From positions 1 through 61,082 of the forward strand of contig JALOQX010000069.1 of assembly GCA_025459265.1 (NCBI GenBank): 61,082 nucleotides of DNA, written 5' to 3'. The notes beneath the pieces are model-generated. The model was given only the letters and a program-made list of their open reading frames with translations, was not told the DNA's origin and searched no databases. The position numbers were made by a program, and so were the translations under genes. Shown one piece after another: positions 43,324-52,772 of this stretch (positions are counted from its first letter, which is position 1; each line of letters begins with the position of its first letter). This stretch comes from Pirellulaceae bacterium. Lineage in GTDB: Bacteria; Planctomycetota; Planctomycetia; Pirellulales; Pirellulaceae.

Positions 43324-43619
43324 GCGGTCTATCCGCACGCTGCGATCGCCGCACCGGGCGCGGCACAACGAGCGTGCGCAGACCAATCATCCTGCCTGCC
43401 CACGCCGGTTGTCAAGAGGGTCGTGATCCTGCGCTGCCGCGCGCGCCGCAACCCACGGACCTCCTTGCGCTCGAGCGATCCGCGACAGGGACGTGCCAGA
43501 CTCCGCGCATTCCCGGGTGGCTGGGGACGAACGAAGTGAGCCCCCAGCTCCGAAGAGCTGGCGGCGAGCACACGCTCGACCCGAGCCACCCAATCCCAGA
43601 GTAACGTTGTGTCAAAACC
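43324..43619. other. intergenic region with nested inverted repeat
   Basis: About 300 bases between the tRNA gene and the AMMECR1 gene, with no gene. It contains the structured element described separately at 43515-43591. Upstream of the tRNA I see no clear promoter box. Confidence 0.5.
43515..43591. repeat. 77-bp nested inverted repeat
   Basis: The ends GGGTGGCT and AGCCACCC (8 bp) extend into an imperfect 16-bp stem (14 matches), enclosing a perfect 7-bp hairpin CCAGCTC-CGAA-GAGCTGG at 43544-43561. The structure would fold as a two-stem RNA or cruciform. It has no coding potential of its own and sits between tRNA-Gly and the AMMECR1 gene stop. Confidence 0.85.
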
Positions 43620-44252
43620 CTAGGGCGGCGTCTCCGGGGTGGGGTCGGTCCACGGCCCGCTGCAGTGGAGCGCCGAAAACCGGTACAGCGTCGCCTCGGG
43701 TTCTTGCCACGCGTCGAGTGGCAGCCCCGCCTTGCGGCAGACTTCCGCCAGCAGACGCGGAGCATCCCAGCCGTGGTCGACCGCCACACTGGGAAGCAGC
43801 AGGCCCATGCGTCCCTGATACTGGATGTCCAATCCGTGACGTCCGATCTCCACGGCGGCGAGCCGGTCGCGCGGCGAGCCAGTGAGCTGTTCCCGCGCAT
43901 GCAGCACCGACACTTCCACCGTCAGGTCGGGCAGCTCCGCGGGGTCGATCGGTGGAAAGCGGGGGTCGTGCCGCGCCGCGCCGGTGGCGGCGCGCTCGAG
44001 CGCCTGCTCCAGCCGGATCGACTCCGCGAAATTCCCGATGCACGCGCGGAGCGCTCCGTGCCGACGCAGCGTCACGAACACGCCGACGACGGACCGGGCG
44101 GCCAGCGGGCCGAGCGGCGTGCTGTCGAAACGCGTCGCCTGGTGTCGTGCCGCGGCGGCCACCAGAGCGCACGCACAGCGCTGCAGCGCGGCTTGCTCAG
44201 CGGCCGTGAGCTCCGACGGTTCCGGCGACGTGGCGGCGGCGGACGCGTCCAT
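43620..44252 (-). CDS. AMMECR1 domain protein
   Basis: 210 residues. The conserved LRRHGALRACIGNFAESIRLEQALERAATGAARHDPRFPPI segment matches AMMECR1 (family motif LRGCIG), and the ELPDLTVEVSVL, then RLLAEVCRKAGLPLDAW strings support it. In the AmmeMemoRadiSam system it pairs with a Memo-like dioxygenase and a radical SAM protein, neither of which is in this window. ATG 44252 has GAGGG 8 bases upstream and lies just beyond the sulfatase stop; ATG 44267 is an alternative that overlaps that stop. Likely cotranscribed with the sulfatase. Function of the family is unsettled. Confidence 0.9.
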   Translation of the reverse strand: MDASAAATSPEPSELTAAEQAALQRCACALVAAAARHQATRFDSTPLGPLAARSVVGVFVTLRRHGALRACIGNFAESIRLEQALERAATGAARHDPRFPPIDPAELPDLTVEVSVLHAREQLTGSPRDRLAAVEIGRHGLDIQYQGRMGLLLPSVAVDHGWDAPRLLAEVCRKAGLPLDAWQEPEATLYRFSALHCSGPWTDPTPETPP

Positions 44253-44263
44253 GGTGGTGTCCC

Positions 44264-45826
44264 TCATTTCTCTTCCGGACGGATCCGAATCGGACCATGA
44301 TTGGCCTGGCGCGGGCCGGGCGTGCTGCGGCCCTCGGCCACCAGCTGTGCCAACAGTGCGGTCAACTGCGCCACACGTGCCGGGTCGCGGTCGTACAGGT
44401 TGTGCTGCTCCCCCAGGTCCTCCGCCAGATGGTACAGCTGACACGGCGGCAGCTGCGCCGCTTCCGGACTGCCTGGTCGCGGTGCACTCCAGCCCCCCGA
44501 ATCGGCGCAGAGCAGCAGTTTCCACGGTCCTTCGCGCACGGCGAACGAACCGTTGATCGAATGGGAGACCAGCTGGCTGCGCGGACTGTGCGGGTCACCC
44601 TGCAGCACGGAGAGGAAGCTGATGCTGTCCTCACCCGCCTGCGGCGGCAACGAGGCGCCCAGCAGCTCGGCCAGAGTCGCCAGCACGTCGGTCAGGCACA
44701 CGAGTTGTGGGGCGGTCCCGCCGGCTCTGACGCGTCCCGGCCAGCGCACCAGGAAGGGAACGCGGTGCCCTCCTTCGAACAGATCCGCCTTGCAGCCGCG
44801 CAGCGGCCCGCTCGGGACGTGTCCGTGCGCAGCGAGCTCATCGAACATCGCCTGCGGAGAACACCCGTTGTCGCTCGTCACGAGGACGAGCGTATCACCG
44901 GTCAGGCCGTGCAGGTCGAGCGCCGCGAGGACTTCGCCGATGGCGGCGTCCGTCTGCATCACGAAGTCGGCGTAGGGATTGATGCCGCTGGCCCCGTGCC
45001 AGGTCGAGGCCGGGTAGATCGGTGTGTGCGGCGAGGCCAACGGCAGATACAGGAAAAACGGCTGCCCCGCCCGCGCACGCTCCGCCCGGCTGGCCACATA
45101 CTCGACCGCGTGTCGGGTCAGTGCCGGCAGCACCGCGGCGGGATCGAATCCGGGTGCGGCCGGTCCGCGCCGGGTCCGGCCACCCTGCTCGCGACCCAGC
45201 ATCAACAGAAAGTCCCGATCTTCGCTCGGCAGCACCGTAACGCGATCGTTTTCAAGGAACGTGTACGGAACCATATCCAGCGAGGCGCTGATGCCGAAGT
45301 AGTAGTCAAACCCCACGCAGTTCGGACCGTTCGCAATCGGCTGCGCGTAATCGACGTTCCAGACCTGTTCACGCGTCTCAATACTCAGTTCGCTCACCGC
45401 ACAGCCCGGCCGCACGACCCAGTCCATTCCCAAGTGCCATTTGCCCAGGCACGCGGTGTGGTAACCGTGTGCCTGCAGCAGGGTGCCGAGTGTGAGCCGG
45501 TCGGGTTCGATCAGGCGCGGGCTGAGTCCGCCGAGGACGAACCGTGGCAGCCTCGACCGCCAGTTGTAGCGTCCCGTCAGCAGGCCGTAACGTGTCGGCG
45601 AACAGACGGAGGAGGACGTATGTGCGTCGGTGAACCGCATGCCGGCCAGCGCCAGACGGTCGAGGTGCGGTGTGGGAATTCTGCCGCCGTAGCAGCCGAC
45701 GTCGGCGTATCCCAGATCATCGGCCAGGATGAGCACGACATTGGGCCGCGTTGTCTGCGGCGGCGCTGCGCCGGCGCTCCCCACCAGACTCAACACGACG
45801 AGTGCGGTCGTCCACGGGCGGTGCAT
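44264..45826 (-). CDS. secreted Cys-type sulfatase
   Basis: 520 residues with a signal peptide (TTALVVLSLVGSAGA). NVVLILADDLGYADVGCYGG (metal Asp36, Asp37) and C75-S-P-T-R79 followed by YGLLTGR, the site converted to formylglycine by a maturase, define an arylsulfatase-type enzyme. GKWHLGMDW, LGTLLQAHGYHTACLGKWHLG, LVTSDNGCSP and the late GPWKLL are family features. It removes sulfate esters, probably from polysaccharides or glycosides outside the cytoplasm. Sulfatase maturation needs an FGE or anSME not seen here. It runs into the AMMECR1 gene. Confidence 0.95.
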   Translation of the reverse strand: MHRPWTTALVVLSLVGSAGAAPPQTTRPNVVLILADDLGYADVGCYGGRIPTPHLDRLALAGMRFTDAHTSSSVCSPTRYGLLTGRYNWRSRLPRFVLGGLSPRLIEPDRLTLGTLLQAHGYHTACLGKWHLGMDWVVRPGCAVSELSIETREQVWNVDYAQPIANGPNCVGFDYYFGISASLDMVPYTFLENDRVTVLPSEDRDFLLMLGREQGGRTRRGPAAPGFDPAAVLPALTRHAVEYVASRAERARAGQPFFLYLPLASPHTPIYPASTWHGASGINPYADFVMQTDAAIGEVLAALDLHGLTGDTLVLVTSDNGCSPQAMFDELAAHGHVPSGPLRGCKADLFEGGHRVPFLVRWPGRVRAGGTAPQLVCLTDVLATLAELLGASLPPQAGEDSISFLSVLQGDPHSPRSQLVSHSINGSFAVREGPWKLLLCADSGGWSAPRPGSPEAAQLPPCQLYHLAEDLGEQHNLYDRDPARVAQLTALLAQLVAEGRSTPGPRQANHGPIRIRPEEK

Positions 45827-45865
45827 GGTTGTTTCTCGCGGAACCAGGCGGTCCTGCGACCGCGA

Positions 45866-46762
45866 CTAGCTGGTCTGTTTCCCTTGCTGGTACAGGTCCT
45901 CCATTTCCCGCAGCGAGGCCTCTGCGGGCGTGCGTCCCTGTTCGTTGAGCTGCTGTTCGACATAGCGAAACCGCCGTTCGAACTTGGCGTTGCTCCGGCG
46001 GAGTGCTTCCTCCGGATTGATGCGCCAGCGGCGGGCGATATTGGCCAGGACGAAAAGCACGTCGCCGAGCTCCTCTTCCACACGCCCGCGTTGCCGCGGA
46101 TCCCGCAGCGGCTGGTCGGGGACGGGAACCGCGTCGACCGTGGCGGGCACGTCCGGCAGTGTGGCCCCCGGGAACAGCTCGGCCGCCAGTTCCTCCAGTT
46201 CCTCACGCAGCTTGTCAAACAGCATGGCCCGGTCCGGGAAGTCGTAGCCCACCGCCGCGGCCTTTTCAGACAGCCGTGCCGCGCGGGCCAACTGCGGGAG
46301 CTCCGGGGGCAGTCCGTCCAACGCGGAACGGCGCTGCTTATGGGCCTGCTTGTCCCGATCCCACCGCCGCTTGACTTCCGCGGCGGTCGACGCGATGGCG
46401 TCCCCGAACACGTGCGGGTGCCGGGCAACCAGCTTGTGAGTCAGACCCTGCACGACCTGCGTGAGCTCGAAGCGCCCCTCGTCGGCACCGATCTGCGCGT
46501 CCAGGACCACCTGCAGCAGCACATCACCCAGTTCCTCGACGATGGCGACATCATCGCCGCGATCGATGGCTTCCAACAGTTCATACGTCTCTTCGAGCGT
46601 GCACGGCTTGATGCTGTCGAGCGTCTGTTCGCGATCCCATGGGCAGCCCTGCGGCGATCGCAGGTGGGCCACCACTTCGCACAGCCGGCGCAGAGCGGGC
46701 AGCAGCTGCGCGAAATCCGGTGGCGTTCCGGGAGCGTTCGGCGACTCAGGTGCAGGCGACAT
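45866..46762 (-). CDS. mazG: nucleoside triphosphate pyrophosphohydrolase MazG
   Basis: 298 residues, two MazG domains. First: [31 protein letters not shown] with [18 protein letters not shown] (EExxE and ExxD metal sites). Second: [27 protein letters not shown] and [20 protein letters not shown], typical of the active domain. It hydrolyses aberrant or excess NTPs to NMP and pyrophosphate as house cleaning. The start is the ATG giving [15 protein letters not shown]; the upstream frame is unconvincing. It is separated by 40 bases from the sulfatase start, on the same strand. Confidence 0.93.
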   Translation of the reverse strand: MSPAPESPNAPGTPPDFAQLLPALRRLCEVVAHLRSPQGCPWDREQTLDSIKPCTLEETYELLEAIDRGDDVAIVEELGDVLLQVVLDAQIGADEGRFELTQVVQGLTHKLVARHPHVFGDAIASTAAEVKRRWDRDKQAHKQRRSALDGLPPELPQLARAARLSEKAAAVGYDFPDRAMLFDKLREELEELAAELFPGATLPDVPATVDAVPVPDQPLRDPRQRGRVEEELGDVLFVLANIARRWRINPEEALRRSNAKFERRFRYVEQQLNEQGRTPAEASLREMEDLYQQGKQTS

Positions 46763-47063
46763 GGAATAAGCCTGGGCGAAGCGGATCCGGGGGCCGCAAT
46801 GACACGCGCATCGCCGCGCGCGAAGTGTCGTCACTCTATCCCGCGGGCGCGCCGTCGGCAAGAAGGTGCGGCCAATTCGCAGCGGCAGCGCGGGAACGCC
46901 GCCGGGCATTGCGTGATGCCGAAAACCGCGTATCGTGGGGTGGACGCGAGCGAGCCTGGCGAGCCGCCGGCGCGGCGGTCCGGCTCAGCCCGGCTCAGCA
47001 ACGCTCGACTCCGGCCGCCCAGGGGCGCCCAGGGCAGACAGACAACAGCAGCGGGACGCACGC
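46763..47063. other. divergent intergenic region
   Basis: About 300 bases between mazG and the enolase-superfamily gene. No gene, repeat or clear promoter could be supported. It is very GC-rich throughout. Confidence 0.4.
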
Positions 47064-48245
47064 ATGCAGATCGAATCGGTCGACTTCTATTATCTGGCGA
47101 TGCCCGAGGTGCTGGATATTGGCGACGGCAGCCAGGACGCGCTGTTGGTGCGCGTCGGCGCCGGCGGCTACGTCGGATGGGGCGAGTGCGAGGCGGCACC
47201 GCTGGTCTCCATCGCCAGCCTGGTCTGTCCGCTCTCGCACAGCGCCTGCAAGCCGGTCGCGGCCTCGGTGCTCGGTCAACGCCTGGATCGCGTGGACGAC
47301 ATCGCGCGCATCGGACAGCTCGTGCGCGAACAGAGTCTCGACCTGCTGCAGGCGGACCATACCCTGTCCGGGATTGACATGGCGCTGTGGGACGTGCTGG
47401 GCCAGCGGTTCGCTGCGCCGGTCTACCGGCTGCTGGGATATGCCCGCGCGTACCCCAAGACGCCGTACGCATCCCAGCTCTTTGGGGACTCGCCCGAGGA
47501 GACGTATGCCAAGGGGCGGCGTGTGGCCGAGCAGGGCTACCGGGCCGTCAAATTCGGCTGGGGGCCGTTTGGGCGCGGTACGGCGGACCTCGATCGGGAC
47601 CACATCGTGGCGGCACGCGAATCCATCGGCGCCGACGCCGTGCTGCTGATCGATGCGGGCACCGTGTGGCAGGACGATGTCGAGCGGGCGAGCCAATCGC
47701 TCGCGGCGCTCGAGCAGTGCCGCGCCACGTGGCTGGAAGAGCCGTTTGTCAGCGGCGCGCACGGCGCCTATCGCGCCCTGGCCGCCCGCTCCGGGAGGGT
47801 GAAACTGGCGGGCGGCGAGGGGTGTCACAACTATTTCATGGCGGAACACATGCTTGACCACGCCGGGCTGGGGTTCATCCAGATCGATGCGGGACGCATC
47901 GGCGGCATCACGCAGGCCAAACGCGTGGCCGACGCCGCCCGGCAGCGCGGCATCACGTACGTCAACCACACGTTTACGTCTCATCTGGCGCTCAGCGCAT
48001 CGCTGCAGCCGTACGCCGGCCTCCGTGACCATGCACTGTGTGAGTACCCCGTCGAGCCGAAGGCGCTGGCGGTCGAATTGACGCGGGAGCATCTTGTCCC
48101 GGACGCCAACGGCCAGGTCGCCCTCCCCGAGCGCCCCGGACTGGGCCTGCACCCGGACCTGGACGCGCTGGCGAAATACCTGGTGGAGGTCGAGATTCAG
48201 GTCGCGGGCCGCACTTTGTACCGCACTGGGCCCCTCACGTTGTAG
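47064..48245 (+). CDS. mandelate racemase / muconate lactonizing enzyme family protein
   Basis: 393 residues of the enolase superfamily. Metal ligands Asp197 (LLIDAGTVW), Glu226 (WLEEPF) and Glu252 (LAGGEG) are present, with Lys163 (RAVKFGWGP) and a His in VNHTFTSHLALSAS as candidate catalytic bases. The N-terminal capping domain (MQIESVDFYYLAMP) is typical. Such enzymes dehydrate or epimerise sugar acids and related compounds; the mix of Lys and His suggests sugar acid dehydratase or cycloisomerase but cannot fix the substrate. It precedes the NPCBM protein gene by 90 bases. Confidence 0.9.
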   Translation: MQIESVDFYYLAMPEVLDIGDGSQDALLVRVGAGGYVGWGECEAAPLVSIASLVCPLSHSACKPVAASVLGQRLDRVDDIARIGQLVREQSLDLLQADHTLSGIDMALWDVLGQRFAAPVYRLLGYARAYPKTPYASQLFGDSPEETYAKGRRVAEQGYRAVKFGWGPFGRGTADLDRDHIVAARESIGADAVLLIDAGTVWQDDVERASQSLAALEQCRATWLEEPFVSGAHGAYRALAARSGRVKLAGGEGCHNYFMAEHMLDHAGLGFIQIDAGRIGGITQAKRVADAARQRGITYVNHTFTSHLALSASLQPYAGLRDHALCEYPVEPKALAVELTREHLVPDANGQVALPERPGLGLHPDLDALAKYLVEVEIQVAGRTLYRTGPLTL

Positions 48246-48335
48246 CGGGACGACGGAAATGGCGGTACATTGGCGGCGGTCAGGCCGCGGTCCTGCGCGT
48301 CTGTGTCGGTGGTTTGGATCAGGAGTGCTCTACCG

Positions 48336-51300
48336 ATGTCTTCTCGGCTACTTACCGCGTGTCTGCTCGTCGCGATCCTGTCCGGGCTCACCGGGGAGCT
48401 GCGCGCCCAAGAGGCGGCCGGCAGCGAACCTCAGTCGCTTACCGGCGCGGCGGCTGACCGGATCGCCGCCGTGACCCAAGGCTGGGGCGAACTGGGCATC
48501 GACACGGCCGTGCGTCCGCTCCACCGGGAACCCATGGCGCTGCGGATCCTCGACCGGACCTACCCACGGGGACTGGGTCACCACGCCAACGGCGAGATCG
48601 TGCTCGACCTCGCCGGTCAGTATCAGACTTTCAGCGTCGACATCGGCATTCAGTGGCAGGGGGGACAGCACGTCGCGACGGTGATCTTTCGCATCCTGGC
48701 CGACGACAAGCTGGTCTTCGACAGCGGCGTCGTGCGCGAAGGGGACGCGCCACGTTCGGTGACGATCCCGGTGGAGGGCGTCGAGGAACTGACGCTCGTG
48801 GCCGATGATGCAGGGGATGGCATCACGTGCGATTGTGCCAATTGGGCGGACCCTCGTCTGGTCCCCGATCCGCAGGCCGTCCGTCGCCCGCCGGCGCTGG
48901 GCGTCGATCTCGCGCCGTTTGCGCGCATCGCCACCTGGGATCCGCAGCGCATGACCGGTACGGCGGCGACACGCGTCGAGGAATTCCCGGCCGCCGACGT
49001 GCGGCTGGATGTCGAGTTGCTGCCGGAGCCCGACGGGACGTACCGGGTGCCTGTCACGGACGGAGTCGGTTGTATCGGCATGCAGTGGCAGGAGAATCGG
49101 CTCTTGCGGCGTGTCGCGTTGACATTTCCATCGGCGGCGGACGTGCCTGCGGCGGACCAGATCCAGCTGCAGACGTGGTCGGGCGAATCGGCCTGGCAGG
49201 GTGTCTGGGAGCCAGTGGCTGTGCCGGCGACGGTTGCGGAGCGGCAGCTGGTGTGGGACCTGCGTTCGCAGAGCATGGCGCGCGGCACGCAGAAGGTGCG
49301 CTGGCTCTGGTCGGGGCTCGAGCATCCGCCCGCAGTGGCCGGCCTCCACGCCTACTCCCGCTCGCGTTGGATCACCACCGACCTGGAAATTCAGCCCACA
49401 CAGCCCGGCGGCGCCCGCTCCGTGACGATCGACATCTACAACGGGACGCTGCTGGGCCCGGCGGGCTCCGATCCACTGCGCCGCACCTGGGACGGGGCCA
49501 CCCCCTTGCGTCTCCAGGTGCGGTCGGCCGTGACGAAACGCTACAAGGCGGATCGGACCGTGCTGTTGTTTGCGGTCGCGGACGTGCCGTTCGGCGTGGC
49601 GGTCGAAGACGTCCTGGCGCATGACGGCGTGTACGTGCCGCATGCGGGTTTGTTCGTCACGCGCGATCCGGCCGTGGCCAGTTGGCAGACCTATGCGCGT
49701 CGCGTGGGCCAGCGGCAGGGACTGCTGGCTCAGGTGCGGACGCTGCCGGACCAGGCGTTTGAGCAGGCGATGGCGAAGGTGCACAATCCGATCCAGGATC
49801 TGGGCCCGATGATGATTTCGCTGGCTTGCGACTGCCGGAAATTCGTGGCCGAGCGGGAAGGTCGCGTCCTGTTCGACAGCTATGCGCAGTTTGACGACCC
49901 GGAGCGTCCCATTCCCACGCAGTGGCAGCTCACACCACGGTTCGGCCGCGGCGGTGAATTGCCCGTCACGCGGCATTTGGCCGGCGGCTGGCTGCCCGCA
50001 CCCACGATCACCGTCCAGGATGGCGAGGTGGCTTACAGCCAGTGCACCTACGTCGCCCCGATCGACGAAGCGCCGCCGTTGGGCAGTCCACCCTGGGTGC
50101 GTGAGCGGGCCGTCGCGGTGATCGAATTCGCGCTGACGAACTCGTCCCAGGAGGACCGTGCCGCGTCCCTCGAACTGACCCTGGCGCCCGGTCAAGCCGG
50201 TGCGGCACCGGTGGTCTGGGAGCCGGTCGAGGGCGGCGTCATCGTCAAGTCAGGTGACAGACTATTGGCACTGTTGCGGCTCGATCCGGATGCACCCGGC
50301 GAGGTCCGGACGAACGGGCCGACCGTGACGGTTGCGGCGACGCTGACGGCCGGCGCGACCAGCCGATGCGACGTGTACCTGCCGGCGTGGCCGGCCGAGC
50401 CGGGCGATGCCGCCCTGGTGACCGGCGCCGCGCCCTACCTGCCGCGGCTGGACCGCTACTGGACCGGACTGCTGCAGCCTGCCATGCAGGTCGAGCTGCC
50501 CGACAAGTTCCTCACGCAAGTGATGCGCGCATCCCAGGTGCACTGCCTGCTGGCGGCCCGCAACGAAGACGCCGGCCGGCGCGTCTCGCCCTGGATCAGT
50601 TCCGATCGGTACGGACCGCTGGAGAGCGAAGCGAATTCGATCATTCGCGGCATGGGCCTGCTGGGGCACGACGAGTTCGCGCGGCGCAGCCTGGACTACT
50701 TCCTGGCCCGATACAACGACGCCGGCTATCTGACCACCGGCTACACGATGGTGGGGACCGGCGAACACCTGTGGACCCTGGCGGAACACTATGCGCGGGA
50801 CCCGGACACCGAGTGGTTGCAGGCCGTGGCGGGGGACGTGGCGCGGGTGTGCCGGTGGGTGGCGGCCCAGCGGGCCAAGACTCAATTGCGGGATGCCCGT
50901 GGTGGGCAGGTCCCGGAGTACGGCTTGTTTCCGCCGGGCGTGACGGCCGACTGGAATCGCTACGCGTACCGGTTTTTCAATGACGCCCAGTACTGCCACG
51001 GTCTGGAGGCGGCGGCGACCATGTTGGCGTCGATCCAGCATCCGGACGCCGCCGCGCTGCAGGACGCCGCGCGGCAGTACCGCGCCGATGTGGTGCGGGC
51101 GTATCGGTGGACACAGGCCCGGACGCCCGTCGTCGCGCTGGAGAACGGCACGTGGGTTCCCGGCGACCCGGCGCTGCTGGACTGTCCGGGGCGCGTCGAC
51201 GATTTCCTGCCCGGCGAGGACGGGAATCGGAGCTGGGCCTATAGCGTCGAGATCGGCGCGCATCACCTGGCAGCCACCGGTCTGTTGGATCCGGCCGCGC

Positions 51301-51959
51301 CCGACGTCGGCTGGATGATGGAGTATCTCGAGGAGCAGCAGCTGCTGCGCACCGGCATGGGTGACTACCCGGAGGAACGGAATCGCGAGGACCCGTACAA
51401 CCTGGGCGGCTTCGGCAAAGTGCAACCGTACTACGGGCGGTTTGCCGAGGTGTATGCGCTGCGGGATGACGTCAAGCCGTTCATTCGCGCTTATTTCAAC
51501 GCGATTCCGTCGCTGCTGAGTCGCGAGAATCTGTCGTTCTGGGAGCACTTCCACAACATTGCCGGCTGGAACAAGACCCACGAGACGGGCTGGTTTCTCT
51601 GCCAGAGCCGGATCATGCTGGTGATGGAGCGTGGCGAGGATCTGTGGCTGGCACCGTTGACCACGAGCGCCTGGTTGGACGACGGTGAGCAGATCGTCGT
51701 CCGCGCCGCCCCCACGCGGTTCGGGCGCGTCAGCTACACGCTGCGGTCCGAGGTCGGGCAGGGCCGGATCGTGGCCACGATCGACGGGCCTGACCGCGCG
51801 TCGCCGGCGCGCGTCGTGCTGCGCGTGCGGCATCCGGAGGGTCGGCGCATCCGCGGAGTGACGGTGGACGGTCAACCGCATGCGCAATTCGACGCCGACG
51901 CGGAGACCGTCACCCTCGGCCCGTCGCGCAGCGTACGGCAGGTGCTCGTCATGTATTGA
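48336..51959 (+). CDS. NPCBM-containing secreted protein with glycosidase-like C-terminal domain
   Basis: 1207 residues with a signal peptide (LTACLLVAILSGLTGELRAQ). An NPCBM module lies at about residues 45-180 (GLGHHANGEIVLDLAGQYQTFSVDIGI, then ADDKLVFDSGVVREGDAPRSVTIPV and DDAGDGITCDCANWADPRL). The middle is strand-rich and unassigned. From about residue 700 an all-helical region with SDRYGPLESEANSIIRGMGLLGHDEFARR, GYLTTGYTMVGTGEHLW, DWNRYAYRFFNDAQY and DFLPGEDGNRSWAYSVEIG resembles six-hairpin glycosidases. AGGAG precedes ATG 48336 by 10 bases. It is probably an exported glycoside hydrolase or lyase acting on a sugar polymer; the exact activity is inferred from fold only. Confidence 0.85.
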   Translation: MSSRLLTACLLVAILSGLTGELRAQEAAGSEPQSLTGAAADRIAAVTQGWGELGIDTAVRPLHREPMALRILDRTYPRGLGHHANGEIVLDLAGQYQTFSVDIGIQWQGGQHVATVIFRILADDKLVFDSGVVREGDAPRSVTIPVEGVEELTLVADDAGDGITCDCANWADPRLVPDPQAVRRPPALGVDLAPFARIATWDPQRMTGTAATRVEEFPAADVRLDVELLPEPDGTYRVPVTDGVGCIGMQWQENRLLRRVALTFPSAADVPAADQIQLQTWSGESAWQGVWEPVAVPATVAERQLVWDLRSQSMARGTQKVRWLWSGLEHPPAVAGLHAYSRSRWITTDLEIQPTQPGGARSVTIDIYNGTLLGPAGSDPLRRTWDGATPLRLQVRSAVTKRYKADRTVLLFAVADVPFGVAVEDVLAHDGVYVPHAGLFVTRDPAVASWQTYARRVGQRQGLLAQVRTLPDQAFEQAMAKVHNPIQDLGPMMISLACDCRKFVAEREGRVLFDSYAQFDDPERPIPTQWQLTPRFGRGGELPVTRHLAGGWLPAPTITVQDGEVAYSQCTYVAPIDEAPPLGSPPWVRERAVAVIEFALTNSSQEDRAASLELTLAPGQAGAAPVVWEPVEGGVIVKSGDRLLALLRLDPDAPGEVRTNGPTVTVAATLTAGATSRCDVYLPAWPAEPGDAALVTGAAPYLPRLDRYWTGLLQPAMQVELPDKFLTQVMRASQVHCLLAARNEDAGRRVSPWISSDRYGPLESEANSIIRGMGLLGHDEFARRSLDYFLARYNDAGYLTTGYTMVGTGEHLWTLAEHYARDPDTEWLQAVAGDVARVCRWVAAQRAKTQLRDARGGQVPEYGLFPPGVTADWNRYAYRFFNDAQYCHGLEAAATMLASIQHPDAAALQDAARQYRADVVRAYRWTQARTPVVALENGTWVPGDPALLDCPGRVDDFLPGEDGNRSWAYSVEIGAHHLAATGLLDPAAPDVGWMMEYLEEQQLLRTGMGDYPEERNREDPYNLGGFGKVQPYYGRFAEVYALRDDVKPFIRAYFNAIPSLLSRENLSFWEHFHNIAGWNKTHETGWFLCQSRIMLVMERGEDLWLAPLTTSAWLDDGEQIVVRAAPTRFGRVSYTLRSEVGQGRIVATIDGPDRASPARVVLRVRHPEGRRIRGVTVDGQPHAQFDADAETVTLGPSRSVRQVLVMY

Positions 51960-51980
51960 CAGTCACGAAAGGACCATCCG

Positions 51981-52748
51981 GTGGCGGACCGCAAAGTGGC
52001 GCTGGCCTGCATGGCACATCCCGATGATGCCGAGTTCACCTGTGGCGGGGTCCTGGCGTTGCTGCACGAGGTCGGCTGGCAGATTCACATCGCCACGCTG
52101 ACGCCGGGTGACTGCGGCTCGGAGCGCCTGGGTGCGGCGGAGATCAGCCGCATCCGGCGCGAGGAGGCCGCGCACGCCGCCTCGGTGCTCGATGGCACCT
52201 ACCACTGCCTGGAACGCCGCGACGGCTTCATCGCCTACGACGAACCGACGATCCGCGCCACGGTCGCGCTGGTCCGGGAGGTGCAGCCCCTACTGCTCTT
52301 TGCGCACGCGCCGCACGATTATCTGATCGACCACGAAGTAGCCAGCTCGTTGGCGCGCAACGCGGCGTTCTTCGCCGGCGTGCCGAACCTCAAGACCGAA
52401 CGCTTCGGTCCGTTTCGGCCGGTACCGTACGTGTATTATGTCGATCCCGTGGAAGGGAAGGACCTGTTCGGCACACGGGTCGAGCCGACGACGGTGGTGG
52501 ACATCGGTCGCGTGATTGACGTCAAAGCGCGGATGCTGGCGTGCCATGCGAGTCAGCGCGAGTGGCTGCTGCAACAGCACGGAATGGACGAGTACATTGA
52601 AGCCATGAAGGCGATGAGCCGCCGGTGCGGCGAGCTGATTGGCGTCGACTACGCGGAGGGCTGTCGACAGCATCTGGGGCACGGCTATCCGCAAGACAAT
52701 CTGTTGGTTCGGGAGCTTGGGGATGTGGTGCACGCGCGATCGGCGTGA
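51981..52748 (+). CDS. PIG-L family N-deacetylase
   Basis: 255 residues. AHPDD (12-16), the DCGSERL patch and PHDYLIDHEVAS with its His residues form the zinc site of LmbE/PIG-L deacetylases, which act on GlcNAc-inositol, GlcNAc-malate or other acetylated amino sugars. It starts at GTG 51981, with AAGGA upstream, only 21 bases after the NPCBM-protein stop. Ends 24 bases before the sugar porter gene. Together with the neighbouring genes it suggests processing of an amino-sugar containing substrate. Substrate unknown. Confidence 0.9.
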   Translation: MADRKVALACMAHPDDAEFTCGGVLALLHEVGWQIHIATLTPGDCGSERLGAAEISRIRREEAAHAASVLDGTYHCLERRDGFIAYDEPTIRATVALVREVQPLLLFAHAPHDYLIDHEVASSLARNAAFFAGVPNLKTERFGPFRPVPYVYYVDPVEGKDLFGTRVEPTTVVDIGRVIDVKARMLACHASQREWLLQQHGMDEYIEAMKAMSRRCGELIGVDYAEGCRQHLGHGYPQDNLLVRELGDVVHARSA

Positions 52749-52772
52749 GGCGACCCGCGGGGAGGCTGCAGC

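Noticed and set aside
43412-43900. Gene covering the 43.5 kb inverted repeat
   Set aside because: It depends on translation through the repeat and runs antisense or out of frame to AMMECR1.
48348-50195. Long minus-strand gene opposite the NPCBM protein
   Set aside because: GC-rich shadow frame with no domain pattern, while the plus strand encodes a coherent signal peptide and NPCBM domain.
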